This document shows, one piece after another, positions 23,120-32,284 of a stretch of 64,000 bases of DNA (its first letter is position 1; each line of letters starts with the position of its first letter). The notes under the pieces were generated by a model. The model made no database searches and was not told the origin of the DNA. It saw only the letters and a program-made list of their open reading frames with translations. Source of the DNA: Pseudogemmatithrix spongiicola (GTDB taxonomy: Bacteria; Gemmatimonadota; Gemmatimonadetes; Gemmatimonadales; Gemmatimonadaceae); contig NZ_CP130613.1 in the NCBI RefSeq assembly GCF_030623445.1, positions 744,001 through 808,000 of the forward strand. Reading direction: 5' to 3'. Made by a program: the position numbers and the translations under genes.

Positions 23120-26083
23120 ATGCGCTCACGTAGAGCCACCTTGTTGCGGACAGTGTCCGCTGCGGTGATGGCGGTCTTGGCCGCCTGTGCCGAGACGCCG
23201 GTCGAGTTGCCGACGGCGTCGACGCTAACGACGAACGTCGCGACGGTTTCGGTTACGGCAGGTGACAACGGCGTCGCGCTGTCGGCGAGCGTTCTTGACG
23301 GCGATGGTGTTCCGCTCCGGGTGCAGCCGACGATTCTCTGGTCGTCCTCCGATCACAGTGTTGCAACGGTGAGCTCTGGAGGTTTCGTGACGGCTCAGTC
23401 GGCCGGCACCGCGACCATCACGGCGGCGACGGGTGGGCTAACGGCGACGGTGGCGGTGACCGTGACGAACCCCACGCTCGATCTCTCGCCGGCGTCCGTT
23501 CAGATGCTGCCCAACCAGACGGTGCTGCTGTCGGCGGTCGTGCGCGGCACGGGCGGTCGCGTGCTGCCTTCGCAGCCGACCATCACATACGAGATACTCG
23601 ATCGGACGGTGGCATTGATCAACGCGTCGACGGGCACGGCTCAGTCCGTGCAGGCGGTGGCGGAGGGTACCACGCGTGTGGTGGCCCGCGCTGGTGGGTT
23701 GGTTGACACGACCGTCGTGCAGGTGCTGCGCAACGCCAACGACCTCGTGACAGCCGTGAACATCGTGCCGGACTCGATGGGTGGCGTGGGCCAGGCCTCC
23801 ATCTTCCCGCTCCTCAGCGCTTCGGACCCCGCGTTGTTGTTCACGTGGGCCGCGACCACGGCCGGCGGGGCGAACCGCTGCTCCACGATCGGTACCTCCG
23901 GCATCGTCGTCCTCGCGTCCCGAAACCCGAGCATCGTCAGCACGGCAACGCTTCAGACGGGGAATGGTCGATGCGAGGTCCAGCTGAGCGGATTCAGCCA
24001 GCCCGGCTCGACGTGGGTCGTGCTGCAGGTCAACAACCTGATCGACTCGGTACGCGTCGTGGTGCGTCCGAACATCGCGAGCATCAGCATCATTCCGGAC
24101 AGCGTCATCTACGAGCAAAGCACGGTGGCTGACCAGCAGCCGCTGCTGCCGTACGTCGTGCTTACGCCGCGCGGCACGAACATTTGCTCGTCTGTGCAGG
24201 CCCAACTCGCTATCATCACGCGCAACGCTGCTATCGGCACGCTGACGCAGGTCAACGTGCCGCCCGGTAGCAACGACTGCCTGTTGCGCGTGAGTGCCGG
24301 CAACGCGGGCACCGATGGATCGACCTACGCTCTGCTGACGGCCACCAATCCAGGCAGCGGAAGTTCGGTGCGCGACTCGGTGCGGTTGCGGCAGGGCGCC
24401 GCGCTGTACGTCTTCGCGGAGCCCGCGGATGCTTCGCAGTCGCTGACGACCGTCGCGAACGTCGCGGCGGGCGACACGTTGCGCGCTGGTGAGTCTCGGA
24501 CGATTTCCCTGCGCGTGGTTGACCGCGCCGCAGCGCCGGTTGCCGGCGCGACCGTCCAAATCGTTGCGACGGTGAACGGTGGTGCACAGACCGGCAGCTT
24601 CAACCGGACGAGCGTCACGACGGACACGACCGGTGTCGCGAGCTTCGTGTACACGGCGCCGCAGGTGCTGAATTCCAACGGATCCGGTGTGGCCACGCAG
24701 AACGTGACGTTCACCATTTCCGGCGTGGCAGGCAACGGATCCGGCATCGGCAACGGGGCGGCGACCGTGACCTCGAACCGCGTGATCTTCCCGCGCGAGG
24801 CATCGCGTGTGATTGCGTTCCGCCGCAATGCGGTGTCGGCGGCCGACACGACCGATCGCGTGACGACCGCGAGCATTCCGGTCACCGCGGCGGATCAATG
24901 GCAGTACCGCGCATTCGACACGTACGGCAATCCGGTGATTCTCGTGAGCGGTGCACCGGCCTCGGCGGCACAGCAGAGTATCACCTTCTCGGTCAGCCGT
25001 GACGATCGCGCACGGGTGACATCGAACGGCACCGTCGACAACACGGACCATCGGGTCACGGTCTCCATGGCTGGCGACTCGGCGACGGCCGTCGCGACGG
25101 TGGGGGCGGTGTCGACCTCGACGACGCTCACGGGCACGGCACGGCCGAGCGGTGTCTGGATGAATGTGAACACCTTGAGCCGCCTGACGACGCCGTTCGC
25201 CAACATCGGGCCCATCGGCGCGGCCACGAGTTACGCCCTCGCCCCCGCGGAAGCGACGATCAGCCAGACGTCCCTTGCGTTGTCGGGTCATCCGGACACT
25301 GCGGTCGTTTCAGCGAATCTCGGTGGCAGCGGCTTCCGCGCGTACTTGCGCGCGATGGACGGCAGCCAGGCAGGCACGGCGTGGGGCATCCCCAGCGCCT
25401 TGCCGGCGTTCCCGCTGTCGACTGGCGCGACGGGCACCAACGGACGGCCGTTCAACCAGATTGCCTTCGTGCCGGGGACCGGCAACCGCGGGACCGCCTA
25501 CTTCATTACCGACTCGGTCAACGCAGGTCCGGCCCTGTCGACCATCCAGTCGCTCGCGCCGACGGGCACCATCACGAACTGTGTGGGCAACGCGAACCAG
25601 TACGTGGTGTTCAGCGGCATCGCGATCTCGCCCAGCGGGACCGAAGCGATCGTTACGACGCGAGCCCGAACGGATGCGGACTTCAACACCGCGCTGCGTG
25701 GCACTGCGGCCGACTCCACGCAGTTCTCGCAAGTGTGGCGGATGACGCTGCCGGGGTGCACGCTCACGCAGCTGACCAACTCGGCGGTGACATCCACCGA
25801 GTTCCGGCGCCCGATGTACATCAACGCGACGTATGCGGTCGTCGAGCGCTACGACAACGTCAACACCACGCTGCACAGCATCACGGGTAGCGCGGTGTCC
25901 GCGGCGCTGCTCACGCGGGTCGGCGATCAGTTCCTTGGCGCGTCGGCTGACGCGACGCGGACGAACGGAGTGATCTACTTCGACGGCGGCAACATGCGGT
26001 TCGGACTGCTGCCTGCCTTCACGGCTTACCATCCCGCACCGACGAATACGTTCGCCGTCACGGGTATCTTCTCCCGCCGCTGA
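23120..26083 (+). CDS. Large Ig-like (Big) domain lipoprotein
   Basis: The 987-residue product has a lipoprotein signal, MRSRRATLLRTVSAAVMAVL ending LAAC, with Cys23 the predicted lipid site. Residues 35-115 form a bacterial Ig-like (Big_2) domain, with PTILWSSSDHSVATVSSGGF and GTATITAATGGLTATVAVTV. A second similar domain follows to about 210. Residues 455-560 look like an invasin/Big_1-type domain (LRVVDRAAAPVAGATVQIVA, TDTTGVASFVYTAP). The C-terminal 400 residues match nothing I recognise. The protein is very rich in Thr, Ser, Val and Ala, and is probably surface-exposed. The next two genes on the same strand encode a barrel and another lipoprotein. Confidence 0.85.
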   Translation: MRSRRATLLRTVSAAVMAVLAACAETPVELPTASTLTTNVATVSVTAGDNGVALSASVLDGDGVPLRVQPTILWSSSDHSVATVSSGGFVTAQSAGTATITAATGGLTATVAVTVTNPTLDLSPASVQMLPNQTVLLSAVVRGTGGRVLPSQPTITYEILDRTVALINASTGTAQSVQAVAEGTTRVVARAGGLVDTTVVQVLRNANDLVTAVNIVPDSMGGVGQASIFPLLSASDPALLFTWAATTAGGANRCSTIGTSGIVVLASRNPSIVSTATLQTGNGRCEVQLSGFSQPGSTWVVLQVNNLIDSVRVVVRPNIASISIIPDSVIYEQSTVADQQPLLPYVVLTPRGTNICSSVQAQLAIITRNAAIGTLTQVNVPPGSNDCLLRVSAGNAGTDGSTYALLTATNPGSGSSVRDSVRLRQGAALYVFAEPADASQSLTTVANVAAGDTLRAGESRTISLRVVDRAAAPVAGATVQIVATVNGGAQTGSFNRTSVTTDTTGVASFVYTAPQVLNSNGSGVATQNVTFTISGVAGNGSGIGNGAATVTSNRVIFPREASRVIAFRRNAVSAADTTDRVTTASIPVTAADQWQYRAFDTYGNPVILVSGAPASAAQQSITFSVSRDDRARVTSNGTVDNTDHRVTVSMAGDSATAVATVGAVSTSTTLTGTARPSGVWMNVNTLSRLTTPFANIGPIGAATSYALAPAEATISQTSLALSGHPDTAVVSANLGGSGFRAYLRAMDGSQAGTAWGIPSALPAFPLSTGATGTNGRPFNQIAFVPGTGNRGTAYFITDSVNAGPALSTIQSLAPTGTITNCVGNANQYVVFSGIAISPSGTEAIVTTRARTDADFNTALRGTAADSTQFSQVWRMTLPGCTLTQLTNSAVTSTEFRRPMYINATYAVVERYDNVNTTLHSITGSAVSAALLTRVGDQFLGASADATRTNGVIYFDGGNMRFGLLPAFTAYHPAPTNTFAVTGIFSRR

Positions 26084-26155
26084 TCGTGCTGGCGTGGTGT
26101 CTCCGGATTTCTGGAGGCACCACGCCGGTACACCACTACTTCCTCAGGAGCGACG

Positions 26156-26824
26156 ATGAATCGTTTCACAGTCGTGCTCGCGGCGACGGGACTCCTGGCT
26201 GGCGCGCTCAGCGCTCAAGGCCAGGGACCGCCAGCAGCAGGCGCGGCCGCGGCGGGGAACTCCCCGTGGCGGGTCACGGCCTCCGTCGGCACCACGCTCT
26301 CCGCGTCACCTCTGGTACTTGTGAGCGACGGATCGGAGGCCAGCGTCAACCAGACGTCTGCCACACAGGTCAGTCTCGACCTCGAACGGCGGCTCGGGCG
26401 CGGCATCTATCTGTTTGTCGGGGGCACCCTGTGGGCCCCGCAGCTCACCCACAGTGGAATCCTCGAGGTCGATCCCTATCCGTCGCGGCCGGTGTACCAA
26501 GCCACGACGGTGCTGACCTCGTTCGGACTCAACTGGATGCCGGAGCGGCGGTTGCTGTGGGTCGGCAGTCCCGTGATCCGTGCGGGCGTCGCGTACAAGA
26601 TTCGGAAGCTCGACGTGCCATACTCCGACGTGAGTGCCGAGCTTGCCGGTGACCTCGGTGCAGGATGGCGTACGCCGATCTCCGATCGCGCGGACTTGCT
26701 CATGATGTATCGCTTCTCGCCGAGCGAGTTCAATCCGGCGACGCTGCCGATCGTTCTCGGTGGCGAAGCGAAGCAGGCGGTCAACGATCACTTCGTGCAG
26801 CTTGGGGTCCGCTGGACGCCGTGA
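26156..26824 (+). CDS. Outer-membrane beta-barrel-like protein
   Basis: The 222-residue protein has a cleavable signal (MNRFTVVLAATGLLAGALSA) and a mature part with alternating hydrophobic beta-strands. These include WRVTASVGTTLSASPLVLV, TQVSLDLERRLGRGIYLFVG, VIRAGVAYKIRKLDV and a final strand HFVQLGVRWTP without a terminal aromatic. This pattern fits a small outer-membrane barrel of eight or so strands. An AGGAGCGACG ribosome binding site precedes the ATG. The stop overlaps or closely abuts the next lipoprotein gene, and the large Ig-like lipoprotein lies 72 bases upstream, so the three are likely co-transcribed. Confidence 0.7.
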   Translation: MNRFTVVLAATGLLAGALSAQGQGPPAAGAAAAGNSPWRVTASVGTTLSASPLVLVSDGSEASVNQTSATQVSLDLERRLGRGIYLFVGGTLWAPQLTHSGILEVDPYPSRPVYQATTVLTSFGLNWMPERRLLWVGSPVIRAGVAYKIRKLDVPYSDVSAELAGDLGAGWRTPISDRADLLMMYRFSPSEFNPATLPIVLGGEAKQAVNDHFVQLGVRWTP

Positions 26825-26892
26825 CCGCGCACGCGGGACCGGTCGCACGATGCGAACGGCGTGCTGGACAACGGCGCGGGAGGCCACGAGGG

Positions 26893-27534
26893 GTGGCTTT
26901 CCGCGCCATGTTGTGCGTGCTCGGCCTCTCCGGTTGCCAGGACACTCCGCTCGTCGTTCCAGTGCCGGTGAGCATTAGCGTGAACGTGGAACATCCCGTA
27001 CTCGGCCTGGCTGATACCGTCCCGTTCGCGGCGGTGGCGCTGGACGCAGCCGGCCGTGTGCTTGACACCCTGCGCTGGCCCCTCGTCGCACAGTCGCGGA
27101 ATCCCGATGTCGTCGAGCTGCGCACGGGATCGTTGATCGGACGTGCGCCGGGTTCCGCGCAACTTGTGCTGCGCTCGGGAGGCATCGAGCGCACACTGAC
27201 TGCGACGGTCCTGCCGCCGCGTCTGCTCGTCTTCCGCGACAGTCTGGGGACGGAGGTTGCCGTCAGTGCGAACCCCGACACGCTACGCATCGTGGTCGGC
27301 GACTCCATCAGCTTCCGAGTCCGTGTCGAGAGCGTCCCTACGCGCGACCTCACCGGACTCTTCATTCCCACGTGGACCGTCAGCGACCCCGTTGCGCTTC
27401 GGCTCTCCGCTGCCGTCGGCGCTCGCATCAGCGTCGTCGCAACTGACGTCGGCCCCGTGAACATCCACCTCGACGCGGGCATCGGAACCCTGCGCATACC
27501 CGTGCGGGTCGAAGAAGCCGCGCAGCCACCGTAA
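26893..27534 (+). CDS. Small Ig-like lipoprotein
   Basis: The 213-residue product begins MAFRAMLCVLGLSGC, a short lipoprotein signal with lipobox LSGC (Cys15). The mature part resembles two Ig-like beta domains, with NVEHPVLGLADTVPFAAVAL and GSAQLVLRSGGIERTLTATV. The GTG start is chosen because GGGAGG lies nine bases upstream; a GTG at 26821 that overlaps the previous stop, or the ATG at 26908, are alternatives. It is the third gene of a lipoprotein-barrel-lipoprotein set. Its specific function is unknown. Confidence 0.6.
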   Translation: MAFRAMLCVLGLSGCQDTPLVVPVPVSISVNVEHPVLGLADTVPFAAVALDAAGRVLDTLRWPLVAQSRNPDVVELRTGSLIGRAPGSAQLVLRSGGIERTLTATVLPPRLLVFRDSLGTEVAVSANPDTLRIVVGDSISFRVRVESVPTRDLTGLFIPTWTVSDPVALRLSAAVGARISVVATDVGPVNIHLDAGIGTLRIPVRVEEAAQPP

Positions 27535-27618
27535 GGAGTGCGGACCGACGCACGTCTCGGATAGGCCCACGGGACACGAGTGTCCATGGGGCGGCATCCC
27601 GCGCCGGCCGTCTGCGCG

Positions 27619-29250
27619 CTATGTCGCGTCGATGTCCACGCCCCGCGTCTCGGGCAGAAGGAACGCCCCGATCACCGCCGTCATGAGCGCGATGACGATC
27701 GGGTACCAAAGGCCGGCGTAGATGTCCCCGGTCGCTGCGACAATTGCGAATGCGGTGGTCGGTAAGAACCCGCCGAACCAGCCATTGCCGATGTGGTACG
27801 GCAGGGACATCGACGTGTAGCGGATGCGCGTCGGAAAGAGCTCGACGAGCATTGCCGCAATCGGACCGTAGACCATTGTCACGAGCAGCACCAGCGCCAC
27901 CAGGATGGCAATCACGAGTCCGACGCGCACGTCCTCAGGCGCGGCACGCGTCGGGTATCCCGCAGCGGACAGCGCCGCGTCCAGCTCGGCGTCGAACCTC
28001 GTGCGCGCGGTGTCAGCGCCCGCAGCCGCGCCGTCAAAGGACTCCACCAACACGTCGCCGATGGCAACGCGCGCCGTTCCTGTCGCGGCGACGTTGCGAT
28101 ACGGCACGCCGCGTCGCACGAGCGCTGTCTTCGCGATGTCGCACGAGGCGGTGAACGCGCTGGTTCCCACGGGATTGAACTGCACGGCGCAGCTCGCTGG
28201 GTCGGCCTGCACGGTGACCGGCGCCATCGACTGCGCCGCCGCCAATGCAGGGTTCGCCGCCGCGGTCAACGCCCGGAACAACGGGAAGATCGTCAGCGCC
28301 GCCAGCAAGCAGCCGCCGAGGATCACCGGCTTGCGGCCTACCTTGTCCGACAGCCATCCGAAGATGACGAAGAACGGCGTGCCGATCACCAGTGCCGCCG
28401 CGACCATGAGATTCGCCGCCTGCGCGTCCACCTTGAGCGTCTGCGTCAGGAAGAACAGGGCGTAGAACTGTCCGGTGTACCACACCACGGCCTGGCCCGC
28501 GACCAAACCGAACAGCGCCAACAGCACGATGCGCAGGTTGCCCCATTCGCCGAAACTCTCACGCAGCGGGGCCTTCGACTGCTTGCCCTCGGCCTTCATC
28601 TTGCGGAACATCGGCGACTCGTCGAGCGACAGCCGGATCCAGGTCGAGATGCCAAGCAGGATGACAGAGAACAGGAACGGGATCCGCCAACCCCAGGCAT
28701 CGAAGCGCTCGGGCCCTAGTGCCATGCGGCACCCGAGGATGACGAGCAGCGAGAGGAACAGCCCGAGCGTGGCCGTGGTCTGGATCCAGCCGGTATACAA
28801 ACCGCGCTTGCCTGCGGGGGCGTGCTCGGCGACGTACGTCGCCGCCCCACCGTACTCACCGCCGAGCGCGAGGCCCTGCAGTAGGCGCAGAAGGATCAGG
28901 ATGACGGGCGCGGCGATGCCGATGCTCGCGTACGTCGGGAGCACACCGACCAAGAAGGTCGAAGCGCCCATCAGCACGATGGTCACGAGGAACGTATGCT
29001 TGCGCCCGACCAGGTCGCCGAGTCGGCCGAAGAACACCGCGCCGAAGGGGCGCACGGCGAAGCCTGCCGCGAATGCGAGGAGCGCGAAGATGAAGCCTGC
29101 GGTCTCGTTGACGCCCGAGAAGAACTGTCGCGAGATGATCGCCGCGAGCGACCCGTACAGGTAGAAGTCGTACCACTCGAAGACGGTGCCGAGCGACGAA
29201 GCGAGGATGACGCGGCGGACGTCGCGGGTGGGAGCGAGTTCGTCTTGCAT
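27619..29250 (-). CDS. MHS-family major facilitator (metabolite:H+ symporter)
   Basis: The 543-residue transporter begins with the metabolite:H+ symporter pattern SSLGTVFEWYDFYLYGSLAA and has AGFAVRPFGAVFFGRLGDLVGRK and LLRLLQGLALGGEYGGAATYV, typical of ProP/KgtP/ShiA relatives. Residues about 330-443, between the eighth and ninth helices, form a large extracytoplasmic insertion with two cysteines (ADPASCAVQF, TASCDIAK). I recall this insert in a subset of MHS proteins. The substrate is likely a small organic acid or osmolyte but cannot be named. It follows the efflux operon by 27 bases and may be read from the same transcript. Confidence 0.88.
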   Translation of the reverse strand: MQDELAPTRDVRRVILASSLGTVFEWYDFYLYGSLAAIISRQFFSGVNETAGFIFALLAFAAGFAVRPFGAVFFGRLGDLVGRKHTFLVTIVLMGASTFLVGVLPTYASIGIAAPVILILLRLLQGLALGGEYGGAATYVAEHAPAGKRGLYTGWIQTTATLGLFLSLLVILGCRMALGPERFDAWGWRIPFLFSVILLGISTWIRLSLDESPMFRKMKAEGKQSKAPLRESFGEWGNLRIVLLALFGLVAGQAVVWYTGQFYALFFLTQTLKVDAQAANLMVAAALVIGTPFFVIFGWLSDKVGRKPVILGGCLLAALTIFPLFRALTAAANPALAAAQSMAPVTVQADPASCAVQFNPVGTSAFTASCDIAKTALVRRGVPYRNVAATGTARVAIGDVLVESFDGAAAGADTARTRFDAELDAALSAAGYPTRAAPEDVRVGLVIAILVALVLLVTMVYGPIAAMLVELFPTRIRYTSMSLPYHIGNGWFGGFLPTTAFAIVAATGDIYAGLWYPIVIALMTAVIGAFLLPETRGVDIDAT

Positions 29251-29277
29251 CGCGGGAATGTAGCGCGGCCCAGCGCC

Positions 29278-30423
29278 CTACGCCGCGCCCTTGCGGTACC
29301 TCCACACGGCGGCCGCCATGAGCACGCCGGCGCCGACCGCCAGGGCCGCGAGGCGCGGCAGCACGTCAACGGCATTCGCGCCCTTCAGCATCACGCCGCG
29401 CATGAGCGCGATGAAGTGCATGAGCGGGTTCAGGAAGGCGAGGTCCTGCGCCCAATCCGGCATCGAGCGGATCGGCGTGAACAGCCCGCTCATCAGGATG
29501 TAGACCATGAGCAGCGAGAACGCCACGAACACGGCCTGTTGCTGCGTCTCGGCCACGCTCGACACCCAGAGCCCGACAGCGAGCGCCGCGACGAGGTAGA
29601 GTGCGGCAGCCCCGTAGACCAGTGCCAGCGAACCTTCGATGGGAATCCGGAAGACCGCCACCGCCACGAGCAGGCCGACGGTGAGCTGCACGATGCCGAT
29701 CAGCCAGAACGGAATCAGCTTGGCGGCGATGAACGTCGTGCGGTTGATCGGCGTGACGTTGAGTTGGTCGAGCGTGCCCGCCTCCTTCTCGCGCACGATG
29801 TTCAGCGCGGACATGAACGTCCCGCCGATAGTCACGAGCTGCACGAGGATGCCGGGCACCATGTACCAGCGGTACTCGAGCGCGGGATTGAACCAGTACC
29901 GGCGGTGCACATCGAGGCGCGGTACGCCGCGCACGGGGCGGTCGCGGTCCGCGCCCCCGAGCGCCTGTGGCAGGAGCTGCGCACCGAGCTCCGCGCCGTA
30001 CCGCGAGACGATCTCCGTCGCGTAGGAGCTCGCGACGCCGGCCTGGGCGCCATCCTCGGCGTTGAACGCCAACTGCACCGTGCCGCGGCGCGTCTGTTGA
30101 ATCTCGCGGGCGAACCCGGCGGGGATGGCGACGATGGCGTTGGCATGCCCCGTCATCAGCGCGGCATTGCCGTCCTCCTGGCGGACGCTGCTCCCCACGA
30201 CGATGAAGCGTCCCGTCCCGCGAAGCCGCTCGACCAGCCCGGCCGAGAGGGTGGTCCGGTCTTGGTCCACGACCCAGAGGCGGCTCTCCTTCACCTCGAA
30301 GCTCGCCGCATTGGCCAACAGCACGAGCTGCACGAAGGGCATGACGAAGAGCAGCCGGAGGATCGTCGGATCGCGGCGGATCTGCAGGAACTCCTTGCGG
30401 AGCAGTACGCGGAGGGCGCGCAT
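29278..30423 (-). CDS. ABC-2 type permease, YbhR-like
   Basis: This 381-residue membrane subunit starts MRALRVLLRKEFLQIRRDPT. It has one N-terminal helix (LRLLFVMPFVQLVLLANA), a large extracytoplasmic domain (about 45-175) and five C-terminal helices with the ABC-2 signature LNIVREKEAGTLDQLNVTP. The ATG shares a base with the previous stop codon (TGATG), which fixes the start; a longer reading through the upstream permease in another frame is not real. It is the last of seven coupled genes and should pair with the other permease and the two ATPases as a drug or envelope-component exporter. Confidence 0.92.
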   Translation of the reverse strand: MRALRVLLRKEFLQIRRDPTILRLLFVMPFVQLVLLANAASFEVKESRLWVVDQDRTTLSAGLVERLRGTGRFIVVGSSVRQEDGNAALMTGHANAIVAIPAGFAREIQQTRRGTVQLAFNAEDGAQAGVASSYATEIVSRYGAELGAQLLPQALGGADRDRPVRGVPRLDVHRRYWFNPALEYRWYMVPGILVQLVTIGGTFMSALNIVREKEAGTLDQLNVTPINRTTFIAAKLIPFWLIGIVQLTVGLLVAVAVFRIPIEGSLALVYGAAALYLVAALAVGLWVSSVAETQQQAVFVAFSLLMVYILMSGLFTPIRSMPDWAQDLAFLNPLMHFIALMRGVMLKGANAVDVLPRLAALAVGAGVLMAAAVWRYRKGAA

Positions 30424-31538
30424 CAGTCGAGCCGCACCGAGAAGCGGCGAATCGCCAGCGTGATGAGCAGTGCGAACATGCCGCTCAGGATCGCAAACTG
30501 GGGCCAGAGCTCCGCCCATCCGGCCCCCTTGAGCATGACGCTGCGCGAAATCTCGATGAACCAGCGCGCCGGCACGATGTTCGCGAGCACCTGCAGCGGC
30601 GCCGGCATCGACTCGATCGGGAAGATCATGCCGCTGAGCAGGGTGCTCGGCATCATGGTGCCGATGAGCGCCGCCAGCATCGCCGTCAGCTGGCTGCTGG
30701 TGATGGCGGCAATCACGACGCCGAGCGAAAGACCGACCAGCGCGTAGAGCGTGCTGCCCGCCATCAGCGTGACCAGCGATCCCCGGAACGGGACACCGAA
30801 CACCAGCCAGGCCGCCACCAGCACGGAGACGACGTTCACGAACGCCAGGAGGAGGTATGGCGCAACCTTGCCGACGATCACCTGCCAGGGATGCAGCGGC
30901 GACACCAACAGCACCTCCAGCGTCCCGCGCTCCTTCTCGCGCGAGAGCGAGATCGCGGTCATCAGTGCCGTGACGATGGTCAGGATGAGCGCGATCAGCC
31001 CCGGCACGAACAGGTTCACGCTCTCGAGCGTCGGGTTGAACAGCATGCGGACCCGCGGCTCGATGTTCACCCCGCCGACGCGCGGAGGGAGATCGCGCTG
31101 CCAGGCGGTCAGCACCGCGAGTACATGTGCCTGCATCGTGGCGCCGGTGTTCGGGTCCGATGCATCCGCGATGACCTGGACCTCGGCCGCGCGGCCGTCG
31201 CGCAGACGGTCGGCGAGGCCGGGCGCGACGATGACGGCGACGTCGGCACGGTCGGCTTGGAACGCCTCCGCGAGCGCGCCGGGGCCCGGCGCGAGGTCCA
31301 CCATCGTGAAGCGCCCGTTGCGCGCGAACCGCGTCCGCAGCGCGGCCGTCGCGGCATCGGGAGCCTCGGCCACGTAGGCCAATCGGATGTCGCGCACGTC
31401 GGTGCGCAGCGCGTAGCCGAAGAGCGTCAGCTGCGCCACCGGGAGCCCCAACAGGATGATGAGGGTCTGGCGGTCGCGCAGGATATGCTGGAACTCCTTC
31501 ACGATGAAGGCGCGCAATGCGATGAGCGCCTGTCTCAT
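30423..31538 (-). CDS. ABC-2 type permease, YbhS-like
   Basis: The 371-residue protein has the same plan as the next gene: an opening LRAFIVKEFQHILRDRQTLI, one helix, an extracytoplasmic domain of about 130 residues, then five helices containing MTAISLSREKERGTLEVLLV and SPLHPWQVIVGKVAPYLLL. It is a YbhS-like half of a heterodimeric export channel. Its ATG overlaps the stop of the ATPase upstream by four bases, and its own stop overlaps the next ATG by one. The tight coupling suggests equal amounts of both permeases. Confidence 0.92.
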   Translation of the reverse strand: MRQALIALRAFIVKEFQHILRDRQTLIILLGLPVAQLTLFGYALRTDVRDIRLAYVAEAPDAATAALRTRFARNGRFTMVDLAPGPGALAEAFQADRADVAVIVAPGLADRLRDGRAAEVQVIADASDPNTGATMQAHVLAVLTAWQRDLPPRVGGVNIEPRVRMLFNPTLESVNLFVPGLIALILTIVTALMTAISLSREKERGTLEVLLVSPLHPWQVIVGKVAPYLLLAFVNVVSVLVAAWLVFGVPFRGSLVTLMAGSTLYALVGLSLGVVIAAITSSQLTAMLAALIGTMMPSTLLSGMIFPIESMPAPLQVLANIVPARWFIEISRSVMLKGAGWAELWPQFAILSGMFALLITLAIRRFSVRLD

Positions 31539-32284
31539 ACGCCGGCTCCCGTCGCGCGCGCGAGCCGCACGAACACGTCATCCAGCGAGTCCGTCGCGAA
31601 TCCGGACTTCAGGTCCTCCGGTGTGCCCAGCGCGGCGATGCGTCCGTCCACCATGATCGCGACGCGATCGCAGTACTCGGCTTCGTCGAGGTAGTGCGTG
31701 GTCACGAACACCGTGGTGCCGCGGGATGCGGCGGCATAGATCAGCTCCCAGAACTGCCGGCGGGTGATCGGATCTACGCCACCCGTGGGCTCATCGAGGA
31801 ATACGATGTCTGGCGCATGGAGCAATGCCACCGAGAACGCGAGCTTCTGCTTCCATCCCAGCGGCAACGCCTTGACCAAGTCATCCGCGTGGGCCCCGAG
31901 ATTCAATCCGTCGATCATGGCGCTGCCGCGCTGCGCGACCTCAGCGTCGCTGAGCCCGTAGATGCCGCCGTAGAGCGCGATGTTCTCACGTACGGTCAGG
32001 TCCTCGTACAGCGAAAAGCGCTGGCTCATGTAACCGATGCGCCGCCGCACCTGCTCGGCATCGGTCGCCACATCGAAGCCGGCGACGGTGGCTGTCCCCG
32101 CCGACGGCGCGAGGAGGCCGATGAGCATGCGGATTGCCGTCGTCTTGCCGGCGCCGTTGGCACCGAGGAATCCGAAGACCTCACCGGCCGCGACATCGAA
32201 ACTGATGGCATCGACGGCCGTGAACGCGCCGAAGCGGCGGGTCAGCGACCGGACGTGGATGGCGCCGCGCGGACCCGTGCTCAC
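31535..32284 (-). CDS. ABC transporter ATPase, second nucleotide-binding subunit
   Basis: The 249-residue ATPase has Walker A GANGAGKTTA, Walker B IVFLDEPTGGVD and the switch histidine in VTTHYLDEAEYCDRVAI. Its signature motif is degenerate: residues 140-146 read LPLGWKQ where LSGGQ is expected. Together with the neighbouring ATPase this resembles the C-terminal half of E. coli YbhF, which is a fused double ATPase. Both flanks overlap neighbouring genes by four bases (ATGA). It should energise the two downstream permeases. Confidence 0.93.
   Translation of the reverse strand: MSTGPRGAIHVRSLTRRFGAFTAVDAISFDVAAGEVFGFLGANGAGKTTAIRMLIGLLAPSAGTATVAGFDVATDAEQVRRRIGYMSQRFSLYEDLTVRENIALYGGIYGLSDAEVAQRGSAMIDGLNLGAHADDLVKALPLGWKQKLAFSVALLHAPDIVFLDEPTGGVDPITRRQFWELIYAAASRGTTVFVTTHYLDEAEYCDRVAIMVDGRIAALGTPEDLKSGFATDSLDDVFVRLARATGAGV

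Noticed and set aside
23438-25291. A 617-codon minus-strand frame within the Ig-like lipoprotein gene
   Set aside because: Arg/His-rich antisense shadow without known motifs.
29278-31581. A single 767-codon permease
   Set aside because: Its first half reads the other permease in the wrong frame; only the part from the ATG at 30423 has permease features, and TGATG coupling supports that start.
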